From assembly GCA_000404785.1 (NCBI GenBank), contig ASNI01000011.1, forward strand, positions 1-56,582: 56,582 bases of DNA, read 5' to 3'. The notes under the pieces were generated by a model, which did not search any database, was not told the DNA's origin, and was given only the letters and a program-made list of their open reading frames with translations. Every line of letters starts with the position of its first letter. The first letter of the stretch is position 1. This DNA comes from Cloacimonetes bacterium SCGC AAA252-N17 (lineage in GTDB: Bacteria; Cloacimonadota; Cloacimonadia; JGIOTU-2). Of the stretch, positions 37,794 to 47,965 are shown one piece after another. A program made the position numbers and the translations under genes.

Positions 37794-38409
37794 TCACTCA
37801 CTTAGAAGTTCAATCACTTGACTTAATATTACATCGTGATGAATGTGATGGCCTGGTATTTTTGTTGTTTTATTTAATATTGATTCTGCTCTTAATGCAA
37901 AGTTTTCCCATTCCTTTTTACCAGATTTCTTATAGCAAAGCGCAATAAAAAAATATGTGAATGGATAATCTGGTATTATTTTATTTATCTCAAAGTATCT
38001 GTTTATTGCACTACTATCAGACTTACAATTAAATGAAATATTATCATTATTTATTATATAATCTTTCCCCCAATCTTGAATGGGACTTCTTTTAAATGGT
38101 ACACCCATGACATTGCCCGACAAATTACCATAAATATTATATTCAGCTATTTTGCTGTATTTAAAATTCTCTACTTTTAATTTTAATAATTTATTATCGT
38201 TCGTATCTGTAATATATTGAGCAGTACTGATAATTAAACCAACCAAAAATGTAAATAATATAATCTTTTCTATTCTGTAATCATTTAATTTTGGGTATAT
38301 TTTTGTTATTACATTTTTTGAAATATTAATTGAAAGTAAACCACTCACCAAAACTAAAAAAAGACCAAACCAAAACATTTAATCGCTCCACTTAAATTAC
38401 TGGTATAAC
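37773..38409. repeat. 11-bp perfect inverted repeats flanking a single gene
   Basis: GTTATACCAGT at 37773-37783 and ACTGGTATAAC at 38399-38409 are perfect inverted copies on either side of one minus-strand gene. Together with the structured 130-bp palindrome-like region at 37617-37765 this looks like a discrete inserted unit, possibly a cassette. The full attC consensus is not met. Confidence 0.45.
37794..38378 (-). CDS. Hypothetical membrane-anchored protein
   Basis: 194 residues. Two hydrophobic N-terminal helices (FGLFLVLVSGLLSINIS and IILFTFLVGLIISTAQYI), then a soluble region. The C-terminal segment PDYPFTYFFIALCYKKSGKK then EWENFALRAESIL resembles a single TPR hairpin. No family is recognised. 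It lies alone between inverted repeats in opposite orientation to both neighbours and is more AT-rich, all consistent with a recent arrival. Confidence 0.6.
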   Translation of the reverse strand: MFWFGLFLVLVSGLLSINISKNVITKIYPKLNDYRIEKIILFTFLVGLIISTAQYITDTNDNKLLKLKVENFKYSKIAEYNIYGNLSGNVMGVPFKRSPIQDWGKDYIINNDNISFNCKSDSSAINRYFEINKIIPDYPFTYFFIALCYKKSGKKEWENFALRAESILNKTTKIPGHHIHHDVILSQVIELLSE

Positions 38410-38616
38410 TATGCATTAACACGCCAACAGCCGTGATAATATCCTTATATCCAATCTTCATAACACATATCCATATTTAATATTTATTTCATTATAAAAA
38501 ACTACCTGTTAAAAAATTAATAAAAAAAATATTGTCAATTATCTTATCAAAAATCTTGCCAATAATTAGCATAGTTTTTTTACTTCATAATATTAATATG
38601 TAAGCGAGCAATTATA

Positions 38617-41600
38617 ATGAAAGAAGAATCTCCTCTAAAACTCTCCCTCGATCTATCAAAAAACAAGATAGTATCTGCCTGTGCGGGTGCAGGAAAAACC
38701 TATGCACTTTCAAAACGCTATTGCAAGATACTGGATGAATTTACAAAATATAACCTGCAAAAACCCAAATCCGAATGGCTCGGTTTTAAAAATATCCTGG
38801 TGATCACGTTCACGAACAAAGCAGCAGCAGAGATGTCTAAGAGAATTTATCAAGACCTGCATATACTCCTGAAAGGTGATGAAATAAAGGAATTAAAAGA
38901 GCAGGGCATTTCTATAGGAGAGCATATCCGAACTGCTCCGGATGACTACAAACGCTGGCTGCGTTCCACCTTTTCTCAAAATTATATCATGACCATCGAT
39001 AGTTTTTGTGGAACGATACTCCGCGAAAATGCCTATCTTCTCGGAATTGATCCGCAGTTCAAGACATCGGATGAACTGCTTGCGAACAAGATGTACCAGG
39101 AAACACTTTCTGAATTTCTCATTGGAAAGAGCAGATCGTTCAACGAAAAACTGAAAAACATTCTTAACTATACTGATAAAAAAGGGTTGGAGGGATTCTT
39201 TAATTACTTTGAGAACAACAAGGTTTTTCTTGAAGATTGGATTCATTATATACAAACTCATACTGAGCAAGAGATTTACGATCAATGGCTCAAAAAGTAC
39301 CTACATGAGTTTGATGAAGACTCGATACTTTCTGAATTAAGAAAGATCGCAGCACTATCTCATACTGTGAAGCAAAACGAAGATAATACTTTTCAGAAAC
39401 TTCAAGACCTTATCAACAGCGCACCCCAGGATTCTAACCTTGAAAAGCGCAGATACATTATGACCGAGATCCTTCCCATTTTCATGACTTCAAAAAGAGA
39501 ATCCTATTATTCTGACAAAAGCTTTCATTACATTCAGAAAAAATCCACCTTTATAAATGATGCCTCGTATAAATCGTTCAAGCAGATCACTTCAGAAGTT
39601 ATCTCAAATTTTGAACAGGAAATACCTGCAGAAAAAGTTCTGCTTGCACCTTCTTCAGAGGATATTAAATCCATTGGAGTTTTTAAGGATTTCGTTTCAC
39701 TCTATATGGAATTTGAGGATAAATTATGGAACACACAGCTTCAAAAGAACTATCTTACTTTCAATGAAGTGATAATCAAAACCCGCGAATTATTGCAAAC
39801 CTGGAAAGATGTAAGGCGACGAATATCAGAGCAGTTCAAACATATTCTTGTTGATGAATTTCAGGACACCAACAATCTGCGCTGGGATATTATCAAATAC
39901 ATAGCTCAAACAGAAAATGGTATCATTCGGGATAAGGGACTCTTTATTGTTGGCGACAAAAAGCAATCCATTTACAGATTCCAGCAAGCAGATGTGGAAG
40001 TGATGAATAAAGCTCAAGATGAGCTCTCAATACTTTCTGATGATACGCTTATTGAATTTAATGATAATTATAGAGCATCAAAAGAATATATCCAACATGT
40101 GATCAATCCCATATTTGCAAATGTTTTTTCTTCACAGGAACGCACTTTTGAAGCCACTTTTGAGGAGACGCATTATCCCGAACACAACAGCTCAGAAGCT
40201 GAAATTTCTGAGAAAACAAAAATCCTTTGCGACATTCATGCCACATCTTATGAGCCAAATGAAGCCGAGTATGTGCCTGCAATTCATGCTGCGTATATAA
40301 CAAAGAAATATCTGAAATGGGCTGATGAAGTTGGGGTTGAGGAAGATGTAGTAGTCGGAATCTTGCTGAGGAATTTTATTCATATTGCTGAGTATTTAGG
40401 GATATTTCAAAAATATGATCTGCCTTTTCAAATCATTGGTGAAAGAAACCTGTTTTCCCAGCAGGAAGTATATGATCTGTTTCACTTTATCAGCGTGATG
40501 ATAAATCCCCATGATGATGTCGCCCTTATCGGACTTCTGCGCAGTCCTTTCTTCTGTACGGAGGATACTTACATTTATCAACTTAAAGATCGGGAAAAAG
40601 GTGATTCGGTTTTTGAGTTCATGAAAAACAATAAAATGTATTATCCAACATATATGACCATTCAGGCGTGGCGACAATCTGCGGAGTCAATACCATTGGA
40701 TGGGTTATTGCAAAATATTCTCGCTGAAGGTCACAGAGAACTTGGCTATATAAGTGAGATAGAAGGTCCGCAGCGACTGGCAAATATTGATAAGATCATC
40801 CACATCCTTCATTCGCTCGAACTGGACAGTAATTCGCTTCAAGAAATTCACGAATATCTCTCCTATCAATTAGACCATAAAAGCGATGTTGCCCAGGGAG
40901 ACCTACCTACAACTGCAAAAGTTCACATAATGACCATTCATAAAGCAAAAGGACTCGAGTTTCCGGCAGTAATTATTCCTGAGTTGGACAGCACCTCTAC
41001 AAAGATAAATGCAGGCATAATATATCATAGTCGGCTACTGCCAACGGAAAATATCGAAGTTGGCATCAGCATAAAAGAAGGGATCGAGTCGAAAAAAACT
41101 AACCTACTTGAGAATATTAAAAGGCAGGACAAGATAGAGCAGGAAGCTGAGGACAAGCGGCTGTTTTACGTTGCGGTTACCCGTGCAAAATATCGTGTAG
41201 CATTTCTTGCTGACTTCAAGGGTAATCCCAAAAAGAATTCCTGGTGGAATGAATATGTCGCCAAAACCTTTGCACTTCCAAAAACCTCAATGAAAGAAGA
41301 GTGGGATTCTATAGAAGCACCTGAGAAAATTAATATTTCCTATGAAAGCATTGAGGAAATGCTGAATGAACTGCAGAAAGATCAGGATTCTCAAGGCAAA
41401 AAAATGATTTGGAAGGAACTTCCTGCACGCAAGGAACTTCAGAAAATGTGGCAGATAACCCCACATGTCATAATGGAAAGTGTTTTCCCAGAAGTAATAT
41501 TTGAGAATGGATCCAAAAACAATAGTTCCGGAGAACTCCAGCGAGCATTTGGCTCGATCTTTCATGCGATCATTGCGAACCATTGGTGGGATCTGTCCAT

Positions 41601-44600
41601 CCACAAAGAAGATATCTTGATTTATATAGAACGGGCTTATCCTGAAATAAATTTCGACGAAATCGAGCCGCAATTACGAATTCATTTATCCAATTTTATC
41701 TCCAGTAATCTCTATCAGATAATAAACTCCCTCCCTTCGCAAAAGCTCTTTCATGAATTGCCTGTTCATGGATGCCTGGATAACGGAGAACTTTATCTTG
41801 AAGTAAATGGGATCTTAGACTTACTCTATAAGAAAAGCGACAAGTGGTATTTAGTCGATTTCAAGACCGATAAAACACTTCGAGCTCATCACATATATGA
41901 TATCCAGCTTCAAACATATCGATGGATGGTGAAACAGCTCTACAACATCGATGCGCAGTCCTTTATATACTATTCTTGGTTGAATGAATTGCACGAAGTC
42001 CGTTGGGAAGATGAATACCTTTCTAAGATATTTCCTGATGAGCATCATCCTTTTGCATTCTCCAATCTTGAGGATATATCAATATCAGAAAATATCCTTA
42101 GCGAAATGGATTTTCATGATCGCATATTAATTCTTAATCCAACCGGATATCAATCTAAGAGAATGATGCGGGCACTCGCAAAGAGAAAACTCCTTACTCC
42201 AAATATCCAGATCGCTACACTCAATAACCTTCTAATGATGCTTTCTGCACAAGAAAAAAGAATAACTCCTGAATGTGGCACATTGCTTGTAAAAAAATCT
42301 GCCGAAGAGATCCCCCTTAATGAAGGAACAGCAGAATTGCTTTCTGATGCTTTTCGAAAATGTACGCTCTGGAAGCAAAAATTTAGAGGTGTTAAAGATT
42401 TTGAGAAAATTCACACTAAATATGAACAACTCCGACAAAAAAAGCATTATCACTATAATTACGAAATTCTAAATAAGAATCTCCAAAAATATTTTGAAGG
42501 AAAAACAGTAATCCTAAACGGATTTTATAAAGAAAGCATTTTTGAATATGAAGCAGTGGCACAGCTATCAAAATACGTAGATAAATTCTATTTTATTGAT
42601 AATTTTGAATCCTTTAAGATACATTCCTCTTTTGATATCAATCCAAAGATATGGAATACTGTTACGCAAAAAGATAGCGAGTCCAAACCCTCCTATACTC
42701 AATATTACTCTATCGAAACTGAGATTGATTCGATTGCCGGACAGATATACTACATGATGAAAGATGGTCGGAGCATTTCTACAATAAAAGTAGCTGTGTC
42801 CAGCATGGATGCCTATCTTCCTGCGATACAGAAAATTTTCCCTTCTTATGGAATTTCCTATCATCCGCTTGCAGGCAGCAGACTGATCGACAAGCCTCTC
42901 ACAAATTTTATGGTATCTTTGCTTACAATTATGCTCTCATCGGAAAGACTCACCTGGAATTCGGTATCCGCTCTTGTGCTCCATCCTCTTTTTGATACTG
43001 AAAAGGACATTTTCGAACTCGATGCACATGTGAGAAAAAATGGCATTCACTATTTTTGCGATATTATCAAGATCAAAGACATTAAAAACCATTCTGAAGC
43101 TATTCATCGCACTACAGAATTGATTGGAAATATAAAAGACATAGCAATCAATCTATCAGACATTTCACTTCTTGTGAGAATTGATAATTTGTTTAATGAA
43201 ACTGGTATCAGCACAAAGATAGAACAGAATGAAGTCTTGCAGGAGTCCTATCTCTATATTCAAAAATGTATAAAAAATACTGTGGATATTTATCGTGATA
43301 TTGGTTTTAAGCTCAAACCTGATAATCTTCTAAAAGATATTAAAAAAGCTCTGAAAAACCAGGAGATCCCTTCTCGAAGAGGAGAAAAAGGCATTGAGAT
43401 CCTTGGATTCATGGATACGCTTGAACTTAATGACGTGATCCTTTTCATTGCGGGATTATCAGAAAACTACTTCCCGGTTCCGCAAAAAAATAATCCCTTT
43501 GCCCCGTCAGTTCCGGCATATAACTGGGAAAAAAGTGTGATGCTTCTTAACCATTGGCAAGAATTGAATTCTGAGCTTCACTTCTCCTGCGCAGAGCGAG
43601 ATATAGACGGAAATGTTCTCAATCCATCAACCTTACTGGAGATATTTACACAAACTAATGAAATTAAAGATCAAGCCCCCGAACCGATCACTGCTCGCCA
43701 ACATTATCTTACCTATTATGATCATATAATTGAAAACCCGATCCTGCCCGTTTTGAAGCGTCATAATGAATATCAAACCGATGCAATGGGTTCTTATAAG
43801 GGTTTGGTGAAGACTGATGGAAAATTCACGTTCGCCTTTTCTGCAAGTGATATGAACACGCTCATCCAATGCCCAATGCAGTATCTGTTCAAAGATGTAC
43901 TTCATTTAAAACCACTTTCATATGACGAAGATGCAGAGGAAAGAATACAGGTCGGAAATGTCATTCATAAAGCTCTTGAGCATTTCGGAAAAAATAACGG
44001 ATTCCCAATATTAAAAGAAAGCATTTCAAAAGCTCTCGATCCACTTGCAGAATCACTTTCCTATGCCCTTAATAAATTTCATGTTGATACCGATAGAGAT
44101 CTTTTCATCAGAAGAGTATATTCACCCTACGCAGATGGACTTAGTTCTGGCAAAGAGGATAATCTGCTGGTACAGCTTCTTACATTTGACAATGATTATT
44201 TAAAAGAATATTCACCAATCAATTTTGAGCAGGTTTTTGGTATGCTGGAATCCGGAAAAAATGACACATGGACTGTATACCCACTCAAGAATGAAAAAGT
44301 CACACTGCACTTTCGAGGGAAAATAGATGGAATTTTCCAAAAGAATGATCAACTTGAAATACTTGGCATAGATTACAAAACCGGCTTTAACCCAAGCCCT
44401 ACCGAGATCGAAGCGTTCTGGGATATTCAGCCATTCTTATACATTCTGGTCATGAAATCACATTTTCCCGAAAGCAAGATCACATTTCTCTATGAATCAT
44501 TAAAAGACATTGCAAAATCAAAGGATAAACAGCTTACTTTATATGAAGAGAATGATCTATTCATTATCACTCAGAAAAAAACAACGCTCAGTCAATTCAT

Positions 44601-44760
44601 AGAAGTTGCAAAGAAGCTCTTCCTTCATTATGGAACAAAAGTGACGAAAGGTGAGTTTCATATTCGGGAAAGGGAGTATGGCAGCAAGCCCTGTAACTAT
44701 TGTGACTTCAAGCGACTCTGCCGAAAAGATTGTTTCCCTTCTCAAATAAAAGACCTCTAA
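38617..44760 (+). CDS. addAB: Single-chain AddA-AddB helicase-nuclease
   Basis: 2047 residues in one unbroken frame. Residues 1-900 are a UvrD-type helicase: CAGAGKTYAL near 22, VDEFQDT near 412, GDKKQSIYRFQQ, TIHKAKGLEFP near 772, YVAVTRAK near 850. Next comes an AddA-type nuclease (VNGILDLL, YLVDFKTD near 1080, IQLQTYRW). From about 1150 it is AddB-like: a degenerate P-loop (ILNPTGYQSKR), GLSENYFPVPQKNNPF near 1612, Cys in IQCPMQYLFK near 1752, a second nuclease (GIDYKTG near 1919, IQPFLYI), and CNYCDFKRLC near 2026, the Cx2Cx5C of the AddB iron-sulfur clasp. AddA and AddB are normally separate subunits. It should process DNA double-strand ends for RecA loading. Confidence 0.9.
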   Translation: MKEESPLKLSLDLSKNKIVSACAGAGKTYALSKRYCKILDEFTKYNLQKPKSEWLGFKNILVITFTNKAAAEMSKRIYQDLHILLKGDEIKELKEQGISIGEHIRTAPDDYKRWLRSTFSQNYIMTIDSFCGTILRENAYLLGIDPQFKTSDELLANKMYQETLSEFLIGKSRSFNEKLKNILNYTDKKGLEGFFNYFENNKVFLEDWIHYIQTHTEQEIYDQWLKKYLHEFDEDSILSELRKIAALSHTVKQNEDNTFQKLQDLINSAPQDSNLEKRRYIMTEILPIFMTSKRESYYSDKSFHYIQKKSTFINDASYKSFKQITSEVISNFEQEIPAEKVLLAPSSEDIKSIGVFKDFVSLYMEFEDKLWNTQLQKNYLTFNEVIIKTRELLQTWKDVRRRISEQFKHILVDEFQDTNNLRWDIIKYIAQTENGIIRDKGLFIVGDKKQSIYRFQQADVEVMNKAQDELSILSDDTLIEFNDNYRASKEYIQHVINPIFANVFSSQERTFEATFEETHYPEHNSSEAEISEKTKILCDIHATSYEPNEAEYVPAIHAAYITKKYLKWADEVGVEEDVVVGILLRNFIHIAEYLGIFQKYDLPFQIIGERNLFSQQEVYDLFHFISVMINPHDDVALIGLLRSPFFCTEDTYIYQLKDREKGDSVFEFMKNNKMYYPTYMTIQAWRQSAESIPLDGLLQNILAEGHRELGYISEIEGPQRLANIDKIIHILHSLELDSNSLQEIHEYLSYQLDHKSDVAQGDLPTTAKVHIMTIHKAKGLEFPAVIIPELDSTSTKINAGIIYHSRLLPTENIEVGISIKEGIESKKTNLLENIKRQDKIEQEAEDKRLFYVAVTRAKYRVAFLADFKGNPKKNSWWNEYVAKTFALPKTSMKEEWDSIEAPEKINISYESIEEMLNELQKDQDSQGKKMIWKELPARKELQKMWQITPHVIMESVFPEVIFENGSKNNSSGELQRAFGSIFHAIIANHWWDLSIHKEDILIYIERAYPEINFDEIEPQLRIHLSNFISSNLYQIINSLPSQKLFHELPVHGCLDNGELYLEVNGILDLLYKKSDKWYLVDFKTDKTLRAHHIYDIQLQTYRWMVKQLYNIDAQSFIYYSWLNELHEVRWEDEYLSKIFPDEHHPFAFSNLEDISISENILSEMDFHDRILILNPTGYQSKRMMRALAKRKLLTPNIQIATLNNLLMMLSAQEKRITPECGTLLVKKSAEEIPLNEGTAELLSDAFRKCTLWKQKFRGVKDFEKIHTKYEQLRQKKHYHYNYEILNKNLQKYFEGKTVILNGFYKESIFEYEAVAQLSKYVDKFYFIDNFESFKIHSSFDINPKIWNTVTQKDSESKPSYTQYYSIETEIDSIAGQIYYMMKDGRSISTIKVAVSSMDAYLPAIQKIFPSYGISYHPLAGSRLIDKPLTNFMVSLLTIMLSSERLTWNSVSALVLHPLFDTEKDIFELDAHVRKNGIHYFCDIIKIKDIKNHSEAIHRTTELIGNIKDIAINLSDISLLVRIDNLFNETGISTKIEQNEVLQESYLYIQKCIKNTVDIYRDIGFKLKPDNLLKDIKKALKNQEIPSRRGEKGIEILGFMDTLELNDVILFIAGLSENYFPVPQKNNPFAPSVPAYNWEKSVMLLNHWQELNSELHFSCAERDIDGNVLNPSTLLEIFTQTNEIKDQAPEPITARQHYLTYYDHIIENPILPVLKRHNEYQTDAMGSYKGLVKTDGKFTFAFSASDMNTLIQCPMQYLFKDVLHLKPLSYDEDAEERIQVGNVIHKALEHFGKNNGFPILKESISKALDPLAESLSYALNKFHVDTDRDLFIRRVYSPYADGLSSGKEDNLLVQLLTFDNDYLKEYSPINFEQVFGMLESGKNDTWTVYPLKNEKVTLHFRGKIDGIFQKNDQLEILGIDYKTGFNPSPTEIEAFWDIQPFLYILVMKSHFPESKITFLYESLKDIAKSKDKQLTLYEENDLFIITQKKTTLSQFIEVAKKLFLHYGTKVTKGEFHIREREYGSKPCNYCDFKRLCRKDCFPSQIKDL

Positions 44761-44781
44761 TCCATATTTCTAATATGATGC

Positions 44782-45615
44782 TCACTTGTCTTCTTTGAAC
44801 AAATGTACATCTGTTTGCGGGAAGGGAATCGAGATATTTTCTTGGTCAAAGGTGAGCTTTACCTTCTCCTGCATGTCAAAATAAATGTTCCAATATTCCG
44901 CTGTATCACACCATACTTTTAGCGCAAAATTTACTGAGCTGTCTCCTAAGCTGGAAACTGCAATAAGTGGAGCTGGATCTTTTAATATTCGCGCATCTTC
45001 CTTAATCAACCCTGCCAACACCTCTTTTGCTCTCTTTATATCATCACCATAACCGATTCCAAAAGTCATGTCCACCCGTCGTATGGGCTCCTTGGAATAG
45101 TTTGTGATATTACCATTCGAGAGAGAACCATTCGGGATATAGATCATCTTATTATCAAAAGTTTTCATAATAGTGTTAAAAATCTGTATCTCATGAACTT
45201 TCCCGACAAATCCCTGAGCTTCGATAGTGTCCCCAACTTTGAATGGTTTGAGTAGAAGTATTAGTACGCCACCAGCAAAGTTCGACATACTACCCTGCAG
45301 TGCAAGACCGATCGCAAAGGTTGCAGCGCCGAGAATTGCGATAAAAGATGTGGTGGCAATTCCTACCATAGATGCCACACTGATAAAGAGTAACACTTTC
45401 AGCAGAACTGTGATCATACTAATGAGAAATTTCTGCAACGATATCTCAACCTGTCCTTTTTGCATTGCTTTTGTAACAAGTTTTTTTTTTATCCCTTTTA
45501 TGATCCACATACCGATAATGAGAACCAGAATTGCCAATATCAGCTTGGGACCATACTCCATCACTAGCTCAATCGCTTTATTCAAATAAGGTTTTGTTGC
45601 TTGAATTGCATCCAT
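44782..45615 (-). CDS. mscS: Small-conductance mechanosensitive channel, MscS family
   Basis: 277 residues. Three N-terminal membrane helices; the pore helix reads FAIGLALQGSMSNFAGGVLI then LLLKPFKVGD, the family signature. The beta domain follows with FVGKVHEIQIFNTIMKTFDN and IPNGSLSNGNITNYS. It releases solutes on hypo-osmotic shock. It is convergent with addAB, 21 bp apart. Confidence 0.95.
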   Translation of the reverse strand: MDAIQATKPYLNKAIELVMEYGPKLILAILVLIIGMWIIKGIKKKLVTKAMQKGQVEISLQKFLISMITVLLKVLLFISVASMVGIATTSFIAILGAATFAIGLALQGSMSNFAGGVLILLLKPFKVGDTIEAQGFVGKVHEIQIFNTIMKTFDNKMIYIPNGSLSNGNITNYSKEPIRRVDMTFGIGYGDDIKRAKEVLAGLIKEDARILKDPAPLIAVSSLGDSSVNFALKVWCDTAEYWNIYFDMQEKVKLTFDQENISIPFPQTDVHLFKEDK

Positions 45616-45644
45616 AATAATTTTATCCTTTCATAATACATCAA

Positions 45645-45963
45645 TTATTCTTTGGGTTTTATATACCAGTGTTTTTTGACTTTCAAAAATTTATCCATAC
45701 CCTTTTTCTTAATGATCTTCATATTCTGCAAATGAGCACCGCAACTTGACCATCGCACTAAGTACCTTGTAACAGGTCTCATAATCCTCGAACTCTTTGA
45801 AAAAAGATATTTCAGAAAGCGCACCGGCGGTTTTATCAAATCTGAAATTCCTCAGTTCTTTTCGAAGATCCCGTGCGAGATCAGCGATCGCACCTGTGTA
45901 ATTAAAACATTCGCCACAATATAAACCGCAATAAGCGATCAAATCAGTTTTATTTTTTAACAT
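45645..45963 (-). pseudogene. Truncated DUF3795-type gene with internal deletion and frameshift
   Basis: The start matches the Cys-rich DUF3795 family: LIAYCGLYCGECFNYTGAIA then DLARDLRKEL, and later FEDYETCYKVLSAMVKLRC. The frame then ends at a stop (45709). The adjacent frame continues with GAHLQNMKIIKKKGMDKFLK and VKKHWYIKPKE, which looks like the family's C-terminal tail. The usual central second cysteine cluster is missing. A deletion joining VKLRC to the tail with a frame change explains this. Confidence 0.75.
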
Positions 45964-46211
45964 ACTTAATCATCTGAATAATCATATTGATAAAGTGGAG
46001 TATTTTTCTAAGCAGTCAACTTTTTTGAAATATAGTTTCCTAACTCGTATGAACCGAAACCAAAAAGAATTCACCACAGAGAGCACAGAGAAAATCTCCT
46101 CTTGAGAGGAGTACGACTTTAGTCGGGAGGTGTGTTTCATTGGAAATTCCTTATTTAATATTGGATATTCATCCTGAAAGCCTTCGGGATAAGAAATTTA
46201 GAATTAAGTGA

Positions 46212-46862
46212 CTATTGTGGTGATGTACCGCAGCCATTATATTCTTTCCCATCAATAATAAGTTTAACATGATTGGGGAAAGTTTGATCACTTTTTTTGT
46301 CATAACATTTCTGCGTTGTGATCACAACTTTCACAGTATGTTCATCCGATTGTGCAGTATATACTTTTTCGCCTTCTTCAGAATCTACAAGCGTTGCCGA
46401 GGGAAAACGGTATACTTTATTCTTCTTGTCAAAAAACACAGCTATTTCCGAATCAAAGATCGTTAACGACCAGAGAGGGTCATTACTCAAAGCCCAGAAA
46501 TAGTCCGCAGGTAATTTCATCTGTCTTTCATTCGGATGCACGAGCTCGCAGTTCTGATAGGATTTATCACCAATCGTAATCATTGCCATATCACCTTTGT
46601 TCCAGAATTCGTTCACTCCATCACAATAGCGTGCTCCTGAAGCGGAAATCGCTCGCGGCAATTTGTACACCTCGTAACCATGATACAGATACGCAGCATC
46701 ATCCTGAAAGTGAACTGTATAAAACTCATCATTTTCACACCGAAATACAAACACATTATCAGCAGGGATATCATATTTTGGAATTGAACTCGTAACACAT
46801 TTCTTTGTGCATGTGCATGAAAGCACGAAAATCAAAATTATTGGGATTATGATTTTTTTCAT
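46212..46862 (-). CDS. Lipoprotein with a MliC-type lysozyme-inhibitor domain
   Basis: 216 residues. Signal peptide with lipobox VLSC near residue 15. Residues 35-110 match MliC: VFRCENDEFYTVHFQDD, LPRAISASGARYCDG, FWNKGDMAMITIG, and a second Cys in YQNCE. MliC proteins block C-type lysozyme in the periplasm or on the surface. The C-terminal half (HVKLIIDGKEYNGCG after TQKCYDKKSDQTFP) resembles a domain found in COG3650-type lipoproteins. The two-domain combination would pair inhibitor activity with an uncharacterised module. Confidence 0.82.
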   Translation of the reverse strand: MKKIIIPIILIFVLSCTCTKKCVTSSIPKYDIPADNVFVFRCENDEFYTVHFQDDAAYLYHGYEVYKLPRAISASGARYCDGVNEFWNKGDMAMITIGDKSYQNCELVHPNERQMKLPADYFWALSNDPLWSLTIFDSEIAVFFDKKNKVYRFPSATLVDSEEGEKVYTAQSDEHTVKVVITTQKCYDKKSDQTFPNHVKLIIDGKEYNGCGTSPQ

Positions 46863-47031
46863 AGCATCTCCATTGCTTGATTAAACACAAAAAATAAAAA
46901 TTTCTCAGACAAGTTTTGTCAATGTTATCGGAAAACTTGCTTGTATGCACTCAATAATTTGTAGTTAGATTTAGTAAAATTGAGTAATGATACTATTTCA
47001 ATTAAGCTCATATTCTCAATAAAAAAGGTAA

Positions 47032-47226
47032 TTAGTTAAAAACCGGACTAAAGGGAATATTGATTAAAAAATTGAACAAATTTTCTCTTCTGTAATTGTA
47101 CCTAAACTGACAATGAGAACATTTGAAACGATCATCTTTGAGTCTATAAAAATAATCATTTCCACATCTTGGACAATCAAAACCATGAATCGCTCTCTCA
47201 ATCTTTTCTTTCATAACCAAGCTCAT
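47032..47226 (-). pseudogene. Zinc-ribbon fragment, possibly a transposase N-terminus relic
   Basis: 64 codons. FDCPRCGNDYFYRLKDDRFK then CSHCQFRY is a four-Cys zinc ribbon of the sort found at the N-terminus of IS1595-family transposases. It stops soon after (INIPFSPVFN) with no DDE domain. It could instead be a free-standing small zinc-ribbon protein. It lies at the left margin of the AT-rich gas-vesicle cluster. Confidence 0.45.
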
Positions 47227-47281
47227 TGTTATGCTTGGTCCGGAAATTAGTTAATCGCCAAATATTATTATAGATATCATT

Positions 47282-47962
47282 TTATTTCTTAACGAGATAT
47301 TGAGCTAATTCCTCAAATTTATCCTTATATTTATGATAAAATGGAAGAAGTTTTTGATATTCTCTTACTTTTGAAATTTCTTTTAATTCAATTACTTGAA
47401 TATCTTTGGGTAATTTCTTTTTGATTTTATGAAATGCTCCTATAAAAATGATCCCTATTTCGTCTGTTTCCAAAGTATCATCAATTCTTTTTGCTATGAG
47501 TTTATCTCTTTGATTTAAGAGTATGTTTTTTATTAAATTATATTTTATCAATGCCATTAGTTTTTGCAGAACTGATTTAGCTTTTGTTAATGATATAAAA
47601 TTATCCAATTCCTTCTTAACCAGGTGGAAATCTTCTGTCTTTACTAAAACACCACCTTTTTTAATGAGCATTGAAATTAATTCATAATTTTTACTTCCGG
47701 ATTTAATTCCCTGTTCAACAATTTTCATACCAACTTCACCATCAGCCACCATACCATCCTGATAAATTTTCATCTTCATATCCGGTTCAAAAATTGAATA
47801 AAAATAATGTAAAATCGCATCCCAAAAACCATCGATTGTTTTTATGTGCTTTTCCCAGACATCCTTTCCTAAATTAGCAATACCTTTTTTATTTACATCC
47901 TTTGATAAAGAACCAAGATCAGCACTTGAATGTATTATCGGAACATATATCAGGTTTCTCAT
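47282..47962 (-). CDS. Gvp-cluster-associated protein of unknown function
   Basis: 226 residues, starting 3 bp after the previous stop, so translationally coupled to the cluster. The N-terminus reads NLIYVPIIHSSADLGSLSKD. Near residue 175 is IGIIFIGAFHKIKKKLP, which recalls the conserved late strand of TraB/Tiki-type proteins (glycine then His), preceded by RDKLIAKRIDDTLE. This resemblance is weak. It is soluble, with no membrane helix or signal. It is the last gene of the gvp run on this strand. Confidence 0.6.
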   Translation of the reverse strand: MRNLIYVPIIHSSADLGSLSKDVNKKGIANLGKDVWEKHIKTIDGFWDAILHYFYSIFEPDMKMKIYQDGMVADGEVGMKIVEQGIKSGSKNYELISMLIKKGGVLVKTEDFHLVKKELDNFISLTKAKSVLQKLMALIKYNLIKNILLNQRDKLIAKRIDDTLETDEIGIIFIGAFHKIKKKLPKDIQVIELKEISKVREYQKLLPFYHKYKDKFEELAQYLVKK

Positions 47963-47965
47963 TTT

